Assembly (NCBI GenBank): GCA_000507305.1
Contig: DF241067.1
Coordinates: forward strand, 1 to 64,000
DNA from: Breviolum minutum Mf 1.05b.01
Taxonomy: Eukaryota; Sar; Dinophyceae; Suessiales; Symbiodiniaceae
Direction: 5' to 3'
DNA: 64,000 bases
The notes below the pieces were generated by a model. The model saw only the letters and a program-made list of their open reading frames with translations. It did not search any database and was not told the DNA's origin. Positions 25,201 through 40,700 of this stretch are shown one piece after another. The position numbers were made by a program, and so were the translations under genes. Position 1 is the first letter of the stretch; each line of letters opens with the position of its first letter.

Positions 25201-28200
25201 GATGCGAGGTGTGAACTCTTCAGCGGTCGCACGAGCCTTTTCAGAGGCTGAGCTGGGGAGGGGGTTGGAGCCTTGTGAGGTTTAAAACCTCTGATTTTTT
25301 CAACATTTTGAAGCTAAAAATGATGGTCCTTCAGTGTTTTTTTCCGCGAAAATCAGTCGCATACATCCCTGAATATTCACATTTTGAAGCTAAAAATCAC
25401 CCAATTGAAAAGGAAAATCATCTAACTCGATGTATCGGTTCCATGTTAATTTTCCAACACTCCCTAAAACTAACAGGTCGCCACTGAAAATAGGGCCTTC
25501 CCAAAAACAAAACTCGTCTTCCAACCCCTACTTTTCCGGGGGTATGTTAGTTTCAGGGAGGGTATTTGTATTTCATATCTTATGACTTACAAATTAAAAC
25601 CTTCAGATGATTCATCAGAATCTCACATCTCCGACTTACATGATATCCAATAGATTGGTGAAACCCGAACCAAAAATGACGTAAAACCTCTATCAATTTT
25701 GGCGATTTTTGCTTCCCCAGCCACATTCCGTTTTAGTGAAGAACGATTATTTGCCTGTCCAATGGGATTGCAGACATGACCTTACCCCAACTTCAAAACA
25801 AATTACTACCAAATTCTGTCAAGTTATATATCCTGTTTGAACTTTATGTAGCATCAGTTAAGGATAGTTCTGCCCCGACATCATGTTAGTGTTTGCCTAG
25901 AGCAAGGATTCTGATTCCGTGGATGATCCAATTCAGAAAGTGCAGAGTTCAGGATTTGATGGAACCAAACGTTAGTGTGAGAGATATGTAGACTCTGTAT
26001 GTATGTACATATGTTTATAGATGTATGTATGGTCTGGTATTATCTGGCACGGAATGGTATGGTATGGTATGGTATCGTATGGTATGGTAAGCATGCATGC
26101 ATGCATGCATCAACACATGGATCGAGACGTATATATATATATATATACACATATACATATATACATGTTTTCCACACGCATGGTGTGAACATTTCAAGAT
26201 TCCACCCCCTCTTCCGGCTTTTTCCCCCACCCCAGGTGGTGTCTGGTGCAGAAGCAGCAATGCAGAGTTTCTTTGTTTAAAAAACAAACCACTTGGATGG
26301 TGGGACAAACAAAACGTGGTGGAGTTGGTTATATGGTTGATGGTTCAGAAATCCTGCACCAGTTGATATGGTAATTATCCCATTATTTGCAGGGTTTTGT
26401 TTACCTCCCAGGTGGTGATCGCCGGATTTCTGAACCATCAACCGTATCACCCGTATCTAAGTGGGTAAATCATATTTAAGCCTTTTAAACCATCAGAAGT
26501 TGGGGACTCTTAGAGGGATTAGATATGCACACTGCAGTGGGCTTTTTTGCCCGCGTCCCTCTGTCTTTCTCTATATTTATTAACATGTACAGTACATATG
26601 ATACACAAACAAATTTTACCTCAAGCACAGTGAGATTTGCCCCAGTTCTTGCCGTCATACCATTTACAAAAAAAATGATAATAGTACTTCAAATTTCAAG
26701 GCTTTTTCCAGGTTAGTATGGTAAGTGCATTGCTTCTATTATTTTTAGACTCCCACGAGTACAGTAAACGAATATTTGGGGGCCCCTCTTTTGGTAATCC
26801 AGGTAATATTCCTCCCTACTGGGAGGGGTGGCTTTAGCCCGAGAATCTCTAAACGACTTGGGTAGGTAAAACCGTGTGGAACCTGGAGTCAACTACGGTG
26901 CTTGGTTGGCTAGATTACTCCCTTTCCGCAGCAGATAGAGACACATCCAACCAAAGGCCACGGTTTTTCCTTTTTCCACCGGATCCAAGACTTCTTTGGA
27001 TCTTCATTTTCGAAAAAAAAAACACAACTTCAACGAATCGCCCGATCAACCCCCGAGGTAACACCACGACATTTCCTCAATCAAATCTCCGAGGCAATGC
27101 TCAACAGCAACTGCGTTGGGCTGCTAGTTCTGCTGCGGCCTTGTTGATGAGCTTCGTTGTTACCCTTCAACCAGCACAGGTGGAGACTGTAGGTTGCCTT
27201 GTTGGGTCCTGGGTTGGTTGGGCTGGTTGTTTGATTGCTAGGCATTTGAGTCAGAAGTGGTTTGTTGGATGTCTCTTTGGAGTGGTGCTAGATTCATGAT
27301 GGTTTTCAGATGAACTTGAACTTTGGATGATTGGAAGACCATTGAAAGGTCCTGAAGTAGATTTTTGATTTAATTTAATTTTTGCATTTTTGGGACCTTG
27401 TTCGTGATCGGACCTGAAGTGACAATGAAACCGGAGCTGAGTACTGTGGCAATTTTTCCAGGCAGAGCGAGGTATTAGAAACCATGTTCAACGATGAGAA
27501 TGTCTACGACTGAATTCAGAACCAATCTCCCAAAGCAGGATTTTTTCATTTGCTTTCATTTGTATATAGGGGAGTATGTTACACAGTTAATGGGGATTCT
27601 AATAAACCATTATAAGGATCCCTATCAAACAACCGGTGTAATTGAAAGTAAGAGGGTCTTTTTTCGTGGCTCATTGGCTTTCCCTTGGTCAGCAGTTGAT
27701 TACCTTCCACTGATTTGGAGGAAGTTCATCCCATGAAGACTTTCCCGGTATGTAGTCGGAAGGACAAAAATTGACCTGAGACATTTGTTTCGTCAAGACT
27801 ACTGACTTGAATTCGAGAAGGGTTTTCGAAGCACTTTAACTTAGATAAGCAACATGACATGGAGATATCCAGCAGAATGTCCCTGAAATTTCATCCAAAT
27901 GAAAAGGTGGCGTGGCCATTTTCAGAGAACACTTCGTAAAAGCATCCCAAGTAGTTGTTTGTTGATTCAGAGCTATTGGCATCATTTCAGGCAAGTCTAC
28001 CTCTTATATATGGGGGTTTCCTAAAATGTACCCCCAAATCATCCATTTTGATAGGGTTTTCCATTATAAACCATCCATTTTGGGGTACCCCTATTCTTGG
28101 AAACACCCATATACATATAGCTTCTTCCTTTGTTGGACGGCCACTTGTGGTGTTTTTTTTCCCATTGACTCGAAGGCCGCGGATGCGGTGAATTACTCGG

Positions 28201-31200
28201 ATTTTATTGATTCCATCAATCGCGGTGAGGTGGCGGATGGGATGAGGGATGGGAGGAAGTGACAAGTGGCTGGTGTGTGTCCATTCCTTGCAAAAGTCTC
28301 TAACTGGAATGTGTCAATTTGGAAAAATGAAGGGAAGAAAACAACAGAAATCTAATGTTCAGCAGTTAAAGTTTTGAAGGTGGGGGGCGACCAAATTTTG
28401 AGACAGACCCTCAATATGGTCATGTTTTTCTATGTATATATATATATTTACATATATGTTGTATACATGTGTATAGTCTACCAGTTCTTCCAGCAGTGAA
28501 ATATAACAATCTCTTTATTTTCTTTGTAGGGATCCCTTATCTATCTTCATTTTTCACTCTTAGTCAAACTGAGACGGTGACACAGTCAATATATACCAGG
28601 AACGTTGAAGGTCCACCTATGTCCGCTCAAATGGTTGTCACTCAGCGACGTCACCTTTTCAATGCTAGGTGAATCTTACCAAGATATCTGTGAACTTCCA
28701 TATCCACCAACAAAAACCAATTTTTATGATTAAATCGCCCTTGTTGGGTCTTCAACCCTGACAATTGTGGGAGAATCATGGATAATCTCTAAAGCTTTGC
28801 CCCTCACAGCACATCAAAGACACACTTGATTGCCCTAGTCGCACCAATCAACCCAACTCAACTCAACCGTTTGTTGTCAGGTGGAGATGGTTCGTGTACA
28901 AGAGGACATGCTCTCGGCTCAGTATACCACCAAGGTGCCGGCCGGTCTTGAGATGTCCAAGAGAAACCAGTTTGTTCACGAGAATTGGTAGGTACAATTG
29001 AAAACCATACATGCATGTTGGTGTATGCATATTTACATATACGATCATATACGTATATAAACATCTACATATACGTATACATGTTCATGTGGGTTTGTTT
29101 GGTTGAGCGGTCAATTGAACGTGACACTTCGCCCAGGTTGTTCAAATGCTATGTTTTCTAAGTTTTATCCCCGTGATATAAATACCTCTACCACAAAAAT
29201 TGCACCCCCTGAAAACTAACATCACATTGGAAAATCCCTCATTTTCAATAGGAAATACATCTTCACTCATTCGATGGCTGGATTTTCCAGTAATCGTCAG
29301 TTTTCCATAGTTTTCCCATGAAGCCGTCAAGCCTAAGAGGCGACTATTTCAGGTGGTTATATGGTTGATGGTTCAAGAATCCGGTAAACTCACCAGTTGA
29401 GGTTGGTAGTTGAAATCCCATTATGTACAGTTTTTTTTTAACCTCCCAGGTGGTTGGGAATGGGATTTCTGAACCATCAACGTCGTATGAAGACTTGACA
29501 GGAAACCAGCTTCCAAAAAGGGAACTTTTTTCCCTTCATGACTTGTGACTATTTGCGAGCTTGTGTAACGAGATTTGAGTGATGAGAACATTTGGATGGA
29601 TGATGAAGAATAAGCAACGAAGACCCTTCAAGCAATGGGTACTTGATGCTAAATGTTTGGTGGTTTACTAGCGTATGATTAGTAGAACTTTAAGTTATCA
29701 ACCTCAACCACCATATAACTGTTGGGTGGACGCCTGCCTGTTGTCTCTGTTTTCAGGGTCCTCATAGGAAATCCGTGCCTTACCATCGGGTTGTGTTTTG
29801 TGCTGCGTAAAATCCTGTTCAACTCGGAGAAAAGCCCTCACGAGATGCCTGCATCATTGATGGCTCTGGTGGGTAGTAGTTGGTAGTTTGGTAGTTGTCG
29901 TACTTTTCGTTTTTTTTGTTTTTTTTGGTGAAAGAGTAGATCATGTTTCCTACATTATATGCCTAACTATTATTTATAGACCACTTTTTCTTTGAAGATA
30001 CAGGGACTGCCACATTTCTGAGGTTGCTGTCTCATTTCCCCACCCTGTTGCATGATTGCTGGGCAGGATGGATCTCGAAGGGAGGTGAACCTCATTCCCA
30101 ATGCTCAGATCGATGACCAGCTCTTCAACCAGCTGGCAGATAAGAAGGTTCCGAGAAATTATGAGTGGTTGACATCTGACCCCAATCTTCAAAAAATGGG
30201 GAACATGGGGATGTGACATATTTCTGACTTTCTCACCATTTCTTATAAGCCCAGGTGTGTTTGGGGGGAATTTTTCGGGGCTTGGTGGGGTGTGTGTGGT
30301 TGACGAACTTTCGTGATAGAGGTGCCTCAAGGCAGTTTTTCTATTTTTTGTTGAGGGAAATGATACCAAAAATGACCATGGCATTTCGGAAACCGTGAAG
30401 TTGATTGAAGGATTGTTGATGATGAGGTTGCTGCGCATGATTGAATGATGATCTTCATTCACAGATTCTTTCTGGAGGTGTGAGATGAAGATCAAAATTC
30501 ATTTAAGTCTGGACCACAGAAATTCAAGCCGACCTCCCTAGCGACAAACAAATTCTGAAGAAGCCATGCACTTCAAGAGAGGGGGATCCCATACAAAAAG
30601 GGCTTTCATTCAGGGACAAAGGGCCTTCCTTCAGAATTGATGACAACCTTATGTCGTAAGGATGATGATTCTGGAAGGGTGATCTATAAGCAAGGAGTTT
30701 TTATTCGGTAAGTGGTCATAACTTGAGTATTTCAGTGATGCAGGGCGCCGGGATATGTATGTACATATTTATATATATGGATGTTTCCGAAAATAGTGGT
30801 ACCCCCAAAACACCCCAAAATGATCATTTTTTGTAGGAAAACCCATGGTTGTTGGGTACCACCATTTTAGGAAACCCCTGTATATATATATATATATATC
30901 TATATTATATAGATTTCTACATCTGACCAATTTATGACGAGCAAATCGTCGGATCGTCACCCTTTTCAAAGGTCATGCTAGAAAAAGTACTCCCAAGATA
31001 AATCGACCCCAACAGAAAATCTGGTTTTGATTTTCAAACTCCGAACCCCATATGTATAGATATATATGCCAATTACAAGTCACTTGCTAGCTTCTTCCAC
31101 GTTTTTTTTTTGGTTTTGCTTGGTTCTAGGATTCAGTAGATGACCCAACCGCATTTCAAAGTTATCAGACATCTTCCTAATGGAACTTCCAAAATCTCAC

Positions 31201-34200
31201 CTACCAACTAACTGACCCGAAAAATAAACCAGGAAAAGGAGCCCCCAACCAAACCCCCCAACAAAAACACCCCAACTTCATCAACTTCCTTTCAACAAAA
31301 AAACGCATCTACAGAGTCCCAAAAACCCCCTGAGAAGTTCCGCTCATTTAAACATGCCAGGTAGATGTGGTCATGTCATCTCCTGGTAGCGGTGGTTCGC
31401 CATTCGATTTCCTGGCACGATTTGCAGGGCCCATTGCATGGCTTATTGCTGGCTTGTTGCTTCTCTTTGGTGGCTTGTGCCTGGGTTGCCATTGGAGTTT
31501 TACCATGTGTGGAGGTATTTTTTGTGTGGGCCGACCGTTGGTTGGGTGGATGTGGCTGTGGGGGAAGGTTTTCTTTTTGTTTAATGACATTGAATGTTTC
31601 CTCCACTCTATGGATTTGACTTTGAATCTTTTTTATAGTTCGAAGAAACCAATCAGATCTCACAACTTGGCAAAAGATAGAAGGTGTGGTCACTCGAAGG
31701 TGGGAATTCCTCGGTAGATGTCCAAGAAGTTGTATTGAATCTGAGAAAAAACATGGGATTTCCAAGTGATGATGCTGAAGGTGCAGGAATTACACCCCGA
31801 AATCTGTCGAAAGCTGATGATGAAAGGTCGAATCCAATAAATGCAAGCAGAAACACTGAAAGTGGGCTGGGCTAAGGAACTTTTTTTTAAAGGGAAGCAC
31901 TTGAGATTGTTGGGAGAAGACTCTTCCAAGTATTGAATTTAGATGAATTCGGGACTTCAGTTTCGATCTCCATATGAAAGTCTGATTCTGGAGCCGTGAT
32001 GGAAAACACCCGGGCGAAGCAAATGGGATGGTTAAAAATGCCGTAATTCATGGGATACTTATTTTTGGACTTCTACTATGTACCAAAGGATTTTGTCCAT
32101 CAACAATATGAGGAGCTGAAAAACACTAAGATTTTACGAGAGGATCACATGTTGATGGGGTCGCTTCAAGTATTTCTTGTTTGCATCTCTTTGCAGATCC
32201 TCTTTGAACTTCATAAAACACTGACTTTGAGGTGAGTGCTTTCTGCAACCCTCCAGAATTTTCTAGAATTTCTGATTTCTACTCCATGTCTACTGCAAAA
32301 CAACACAACTTGAAAGAAACATATCATGGCAATTCGATCTAGCTGTGACACCTTCCTCTGGGCAAATGTGGGAGGTTTCCCTGCAAAATGCTGAAGTACA
32401 TTCAAAACCATCTATCATTCTATCTTGATTCCTGTCTCAAATAGCCCCCCCGGTGCCAAAGAACAAAAATGGCCAAGTTTTTTTTTTGTGACATCAGATT
32501 CAAACAAATTGGGAGTCAGTTCCAAAAAAACCTGTGCATCGCGACACATCAACTCTCTGTATAATTCCAGGCAAATGACATCTGGACCTCATCCGAGGTC
32601 ACCTTTTTGATGGTGGTTGAGTAAGGGATTCCCCCCAAAGATGCCCTTATAGTTCAGGAAAGGGGTACCTTCTTGAGCAATTTGCAGGGGAGGTGCCAGG
32701 TGCACTTAGTTCAGGTTTCCGAACTACAGCAATTTGCCCAGAAAAAAACTCTGCAAGCAAACCCGAGGCCCTTCGGTCCTGGAGGTGCTGGTGGTCCTGG
32801 TGGAAACCCTTTCGAGCTTGGCAAATCCAAGGTGATTGTTGGGAAGAAAGTTGGGAGGATGAATCTAATGTGGAAACAATATATGGGGGTTTCCAAAAAT
32901 AGAGGTATCCCCAAATGGATGGTTTATAATGGAAAACCCTATTAAAAATGGATGATTTGGACGTATATTAGGTGGTGGTGGCAACTCAAATATTTTTTAT
33001 TTCATCCCGATCCCTGGGGAAATGATCCAATTTGACGATCATATTTTTCAATTGGGTTCAAACCACCAAACAGTAATGTGGAAAAAGATATATGTGAACT
33101 GTAGGTTAATTTCGCAATGTTTACACTCCCCGAAACTAACATAGCACCTGTCACGAGGCCTTCTCAAAAAGGAACTGGTAGGTACAAGATGATGTGAGCA
33201 TGCAAAAACACATGTATATGATGTATAAAATGTTGTGATGTTGCATATGTGTGTATATATATATATATCTGCGTATGGAAATTTTTATCTTTCGGGCAAC
33301 CGTTTTAAGCCAGTAGATGTGACATCTTGGTTTTGTTTGGTTTTCGATGTGGAACACGTCCATATCATTGGCATCTAGAATGGTGAAGATCAAGGTATTT
33401 ACCTACATGTTTCCTACCCCCCCCTTGACAAGTGCTCAATTGTTGATTTTTAAACGATCCTTTACACAAGAATCTCGGAATCTGACTTGTGTCTTTTAAC
33501 CTCAAAAGGGTGCAACAATTGTGGTGTGAAAAAGAGGTTGAAATCAAGTTTGGAGCTTTAGGAACCAGGAACCACCATCAATTTTTGAATCCCCTAACTT
33601 GTTTCAACCCCTTTCTTTGGAGCCTAAAAAGGAGGTTCAGACCTCCGCTTTGGAGCCAGGCGCGCATCATCAAGGATGGCGACACCAAGACCAAGTTCGC
33701 CGACGTGGCCGGCTGCGATGGTGCAAAGACGGAACTGATGGAGGCACCGAAAACAAAAAAAAAACGGTGGGTCTGGGGGAACAAAAATCCTGGGCAAATT
33801 TCCATCGCTACCAAACCCCCTGAGTATATAGTCATCCCTTATTTAGATGGTGGTGAATTTCGGGGATTTTTTTGGAACCCGCCCAAAGAAAACCCAGGAA
33901 ATTCAGGTTTAGGGATTGGGGTTAAAGGTTCCCAAGAGAATCTTTCCCAACATGGTCATGATCTTCAGTGGTGAATTCGTGAATGTCATTTTAGTGCTTT
34001 GTACCAAGATGATTCATGGACGCTCCGGGATAATTTTTCCATCAACTGGATGCTTCAGAACTTGAATAATCTATAACTTACCCACTTATAGAAGATAGGC
34101 CCCTTCTCCACGTTACAAATGGAGTTTTTCAGCCCTATAAATGGCCTGTTTCCAATGGGTAACTGGGGTTACAACCCCTTTTCCGTGAAGTTGTGGGCCC

Positions 34201-37200
34201 CTACTTACAACTGGTAACGAACCACTTTTAGCAAGAAACTGTTTCATCTGACCAAGAAAGCCTCTGACCTTCAATGACCGAAGAGGTTGTGGACTTCTTG
34301 AAGAACACCTCCAGGCGCCATTTTTTTTCGTGTTTTTTGCGCGACGAAAAGAGAGACCACTATAGAAAAACCACCAACCAAGATAGTCATTTGATGTAAT
34401 TTGGATTTGGAAAGGAAGCATCTCTACAACAACAGGTATTAAAACTCAGATTGGTAAAAGATTCGCGATTGATGCTTACATTGGATGTTTAAGTCGTTGA
34501 AAGATGGATGAAGATTTGTGAGTTCAAGAAAGTCGAGATGAGCATCCATGAAGTTCAGAGTCTCTGGATGGTGCCAACGATTTCCAGTTAATGATAACAG
34601 ATAACTTGCCCAATAGAAATCGTGCAGTGTTTGTAATGCATTTCTGGACCCGGACATTTTGCAGCTTTTAAATTGGGTGAAATACTTTCTGCCCAGAATC
34701 CTTGGTAGCTCGCCATTTTTGTGCAGTGAAAACCTCCCACTACTTCCATAGTATCGCTGCGTCGTTTGTTTTTTTGGAGGTTTTTGGTTGGTGCACTAAA
34801 AAAACGTGAAATTTTCGATGCACAAAAAAAGATACAGAGAATTTGAGATTCATCACCATTTGCAGAGTTCCCTTTTTTTTTGGTGAACACTTTTTTCCTA
34901 AGCCTTAAGGGGTTTTCCCTCAATTAACCCGCGTCAATATCCGAGCATTTTCCTTGCCAGATATTCCGAGTTGGGTGCCAAGATCCCGAAGGGAGCCCTG
35001 CTTCTTGGTTAATATTTTTCCTTTCTGTCAGGTGGATTTTGGGGATTGTGGGGATCACCAACTCATTGGTGAAGTTGGAACTTGAAATGATGAACATATA
35101 GAGTGAAATATATGAAATATGTTGGCATTTATATAGATAGATTCTGGGAGTGTTTTGCATCTTTTTTTTGGGGTGGTTGCAAAAAATGAACCATATTGGA
35201 TTCTTACTTGAGGGTGAGTCTACCTATTATAGATGTAATATATATATATACATATTATGATGATATATATATACATTTCCTGAGATCTTATCTATATCCA
35301 ACTTCTGCACACCAACTGAATGGGATGTAGATACACAACTTGGATTTCATGAACGCTAGTGTCAGAATTCACCTACTAAAAGTACTAATGAAATGCTAGG
35401 CCTTGAGCCTTGGAACATTGGCTTCTTGACTCTGAAACTACAACAAAATTGTGGATGTTTACATAGTCAACCTCAACTGCACATAGACAGGGTGATAGGG
35501 TTACCCAACCATTTCCCACATGAAGGGATGTAACCCTACAACCCTTTCTATAGGCAGCTAAGCAACATAAAGTGAAGATTGTCAAAAAAGACGCCTTTCC
35601 TCGACAAGTACGGTGGTCATTGATTTGATGGTGTGAATATGTAATCTGTATCAACCTGTGAAGACATATCCATTTCAGGATGCCCTAACTCTAGGAAAGA
35701 ATTCATAGGGCTGAATCCTAGTGATATTAGGTGCTACCCCAAATGGGAGTGATTTAAAATTAGACAAATCCCCCAAAATGACCCAAACATGTCAGGGATT
35801 TTTGGCAGTTGTTTTTTTTCCTGAAAAACTAGAGATTTCTCGAAATTTTTCTTTCAGCAACTTTGTGTGTGCTTCATGAGTCGGCACATATCCGATTTTT
35901 GGTTGTTTTGGTTTTCGCTGATTCCCTCCATGAAACCTTTGGTCCTTTTTGAGGTTGGTGGGACCACCAGGAACGGGCAAAACGCTCTTGGCCAAGGCCG
36001 TAGCTGGTGAGGTGCCAACCCGGCCGGTGTTTGTTGGGGAAGTTTTTTGGAGGGGCACACATAAATATATACAGGTACATATGAGGTATCTAGATTGTAG
36101 CCACTTGTATCCTTTTATATTATAGCGGCTAGCGGTATGAATTTACAGTATCTGTTTTTTGGATCAATTTCGATGAGCCAAACAAGTCAACTAAAACATA
36201 CAAAAACTAACTTGATCGAATATGGTAACTTTGATTCATGGATGGTAAAAATACATATGCATTGATACCAATAAAGGCCGTTTCCTTCACCAAAAATGTT
36301 GGGATTTTTCTCCAAAGCCCAGGTGCCCAACCCCCAAGGGTTTCGACTCGTGAGGCAGGCGTGCCCTTCTTCAGCATCTCGGCCTCCGAATTCGTGGAGA
36401 TCTTCGCGGGCATCGGTGCCAGTCGCGTCCGAGATCTCTTTGAACAAGCCAAGAAGCGCCTTGGTTCGGTCCAACGTTTCCAACGTTTCCATGGCATTTG
36501 CCCCGAGAGTCATGATGGTTGTTGAGGCATGATGAGCCGATAAAATCGTGATGTGGGTTGGAAAAAATCCAAGGATGTGGGTTGGATTTTTCCAAATGGC
36601 GCGATGGATGTCGATCTTGATATTTTCTGAAAAGAAAACATTTGTCATTTACCATTTTTTCTTTACATTTCTAGTGGCGGATGGACCCAAGGAACGCCCC
36701 TTGCATCATTTTCATTGATGAGATTGATGCCGTGGGACGGCAGCGTAGTGCTGGCTTTGGACAAGGCTAGAGTGGTGGGGGGGCAGCCTATCTAGGATCC
36801 TGGCCTTGACGGATTCCAGCCGTTCATGTTGCAGGGTGCCCATGGTGAGCAAACAGGATACAATGAAAGGATCTTAAGAATGTAGTTTGGATACCAATTG
36901 GGACTTGGGACTCCACTGATTTGGCATAGTTTCCAGTTTAATTCAGATTGTTCTTGGGTCAACCATTTGGCTCAACATGTGGAGTCCCGCACATGATGCA
37001 TGAAAAAACTGATTGCTTAAATTCCATCAAGTGCCTGGGTCACTTGTTTTAGATGTTGCGTGTCCTGAATTCCACAAAATACAAGCATGAATTCCTGCTT
37101 TCAGCACTTGAGTTGCCTAAACCTCATTGCAATGAGGTTTCCCATTACTGCATTTTCAATAGCAAAACTACTGTAAAATGTGAATGAATGGATGATTTCT

Positions 37201-37705
37201 AGAGATCGGATCCGATTCCATGAAGTTTTTTTTTATGATTCTGCCCGAAAACGACGAAAATTCGTTGATTTTGTGCTTGGGTTTGAGAAACTTCAGTTTA
37301 GCAAGCCGCCGGACTCCGCCGTTTGAAGCTTCCATGATCGGAATGTCCATTGAATCCCAACCGATCCGATCCGATGGTCGGTTTTGGAGCAGGGAAAATC
37401 CTCAGGGTGCCATCTCCTACTCCATAGATTCCCAAACATAGCACCAGTTAGAACGGGGGCAAAAAACAAAGTGTAACTCAACGACCAACTTGAAGTTTTT
37501 TTTTTAAGAAAAATTGAAGAGGCAAAAGCTTCAACATGTAAAAATGGAAGAGGCAAGCGAGCTTATGTGGACTCGTTGTTTGTCGCTGTCGTTTGTTGTT
37601 GTGTGTCGTTGTCTTTGTCGTTTTTCTTCTTCTTTTTCTTTGATGTTGATGTTGTTGCCGCGTTTTTTCTTCTTCTTTTTCATCTTTTTTGTCGTCGCCG
37701 CCGTC

Positions 37706-37757
<52 letters not shown>

Positions 37758-40700
37758 ATGATGATGTTGTTCTGTATCTATGAAGCAACCTCCTTCGGAA
37801 CCATCTGGATTCCGTTCCATGGAGCCAGGCAACGACGAGCGCGAGCAAACGGTGAATCAGTTGCTGACAGAGATGGATGGATTCGAAGGAAACAAGGCGA
37901 GCTCCTTCAGGACAACCAGTTTCCCGATCTCATCACATTGTTTTGACTACTGTAGTTTTGTTAAAGCTGGGGTCTCTATCTACCTTGATTCATTAGCCAC
38001 TGGCATCCGGGGTGGGGCAGCTTTGCCTTTGTATATCATTGTATTTATAGCCGTCTCCCCGGCCTAGGAACCACCTATGACGTACTTAGACGTACTTCCA
38101 TTGGTTTCTATGTGCGTGACGCAATTGCGTCGTGAAAATTATCATCATTATGATTATCATTGTCATTATCATTATCATTATCCGTATCATTATCGTCATC
38201 ATGGTCATTATCATCATCACATGTAGCGAAGCAGTCCATGCGGTAGCACTTTGGAAAAGAACGTTCTCACAGGTTGGGGCATGTTTAAAGTATGTACTGA
38301 AGCAGTCCATGCGGTAGCACTTTGGAAAAGAAGATTATCACAGGTTTGGGCATGTGGAAAGTATGTACCGAAGCAGTCCATGCCGTAGCACTTTGAACAC
38401 AAACGTTATCACAGGTTTGGGCATGTGTAAAGTATGGACCGAAGCAGTCCATGCCCTAGCACTTTGAACACAGGGAGTCGGGTGGTTCCGAGGGGTTGGG
38501 GACAAACCTATTTATACAGGCAGTGTAAATATTGAGTGTCGGACAGTATTAGGCATGACCAAAGTAGTATTGAGAGGGTGGTTGCAAAACCGATAGGGGC
38601 CCACCCCAATTAAGGATGTCCCTTCGACACGTACCAAATTTTGTCTGCAACCATGTACACATATGTACATACACGATATATAAATATATATATATACATA
38701 CAGTGATATTTGCATTTTTGATATACTGATTGGGATGCTACCTCCAGCCGGACGCATTGCAGCTTTTCTTATTCTTGCAAGAATCAACCAACAAAAATAA
38801 CGTAGAAGATCCATGTCGAATTCTAAGCTGATCACTGATCAAAGCAACTTGGATTGATCAACCAAGAGAGCAACAGATTAAACCTCAGGACATCTGTCCT
38901 ATTCCCATATTTTCCAGTAAATAACGGAAACCTGGTAGATTTTGCATTCCTGCTGTTGATGGACAAAAGCCTGATGCAGTTCAATCTGTCAATATATATA
39001 TATATATCTAATTGATATATGTCTCATGACTTTAACCCTGTGTTTTTTGACCCTCCCATGTGCTTATGGCCATATGCATCTTGAACTTCTTTCCAAAAAC
39101 GTGGCAGCCAAACGTGAAAAAAAACGTCGCCAGGGTGTGGTGGTGATCGCTGCCACCAACCGTGCCGACATCTTGGATCAAGCCTTGGTACGTCCCGGAC
39201 GCTTTGATCGTCAAATCCAGGCCAGGTGGTTGCTGCGAGGGGGGGGGGTTGGAGGGTTCGGGGGGTTGGTGTTTGGGGGGGGAAGTTGCTTCCAGGTATA
39301 TAACAAAGATATCCAGGAATTTTACCTTAAGGAAAATTGTCGACTCAAAAGTGTTTTGGGAAGAGATATGTTACACGTTTGTTTGTTAGGAGTCGGCAGA
39401 CTTTATACCTTAACGAAAATACCATGGGGCGGTCCGCCTTGTGATTTCGCCTTGTGATCCTAAGATCTAAAAGTCGAAATTGACTATAGGAGATATGGAC
39501 AAGCTGAATATAAGTCACGCAGGAATCTCTCCTCAAATCTCTTACACTCCGGTAAACTCACAGAACAATGATTTCAATATCCTCCAAACCTTAGGATTTT
39601 CTATCTTCAACTGACCCCTTCTATTGTCATTAGTTCGTGAGTTTACGGGAATGTATCTTACCACCAAACAATTTCTCCCTCCATCACCGGGTATTAAAAT
39701 CAACAGGTGGATCCTCCAGATGTCCAGGGACGTACGGAGATCTTGAAGGTTCATGCCAAGGCGCCGATGTGGGATGAATGAAAAAAACAAGTGGGGGATC
39801 TCATTGGCGTCCAATATATGGTATCATGTGGCCAGGTATGTAAATTATTTCGCCGGGGTATATGTTGTTTTTTGTTGTTGGGTTTTCGGGTAGCCGTTCT
39901 CAACTAATTTTGAGGGTCCATTGTTTTTTTTCGGACCTTGGCTTGAGTGCTTCATCCACAGGGAGCGATTTTGGAGCCTTTGAGTTCTCAACATCCGTGG
40001 TTTCTAGTTCGGCATCCAAATGAGAAAATATCCCTGATCCCTAAGTTGTCTTGTTTCATCATCCCTCATGAGTTTCATCATCCCTAATGTTTATCATCAT
40101 CTCAATGGCAGATTTAGAAAAATGAGATACCAAATGCTATATTTGCAGTTTCCTTCCCCATGTCTTGTCGATGGTTTGATTGGATGTATTTCCTGTTGAA
40201 TCTTGTGGATTTTGTTTAGGCGAGCCATATTGAGATTTTTTCATCACCGGGTTTTTGGAGGAATCATCCCAACATGGAAAAAACACACCCCACAAGTTTT
40301 AACACCGGTGCACCTGAAAATTTGCCATCCCAAATAGAAAGCTACTCTTTCCAAACCTTTATTTTTCAGAGGTGAGCTGTTTCAGACATGACGAAGAAGC
40401 AACCCCTGTAGATCACCAAACTTCGAAGCGGCGAATCTACAGGAAAATTCTGTTTGTGGTGTAGTTTTTATGTTTAACATGGGTTATGCCAACGCCAACA
40501 AAGATAGTACCAAACAAAAAAATACCACTGTGTTTCTATCAGTTTGTATCATTCTTGGGAAAAAAAGAACTGAGATCAGCTTTTGCATAAGTTGGATCTG
40601 CTCCCCAGCCAGTGAGAAGTGACAAGTGAAGGTTTAGGTTGGGATTCCCGATCCTAAAAATGTAAGCCGTCATCCTGGTGGTGACGAGCCATCATCCTGG

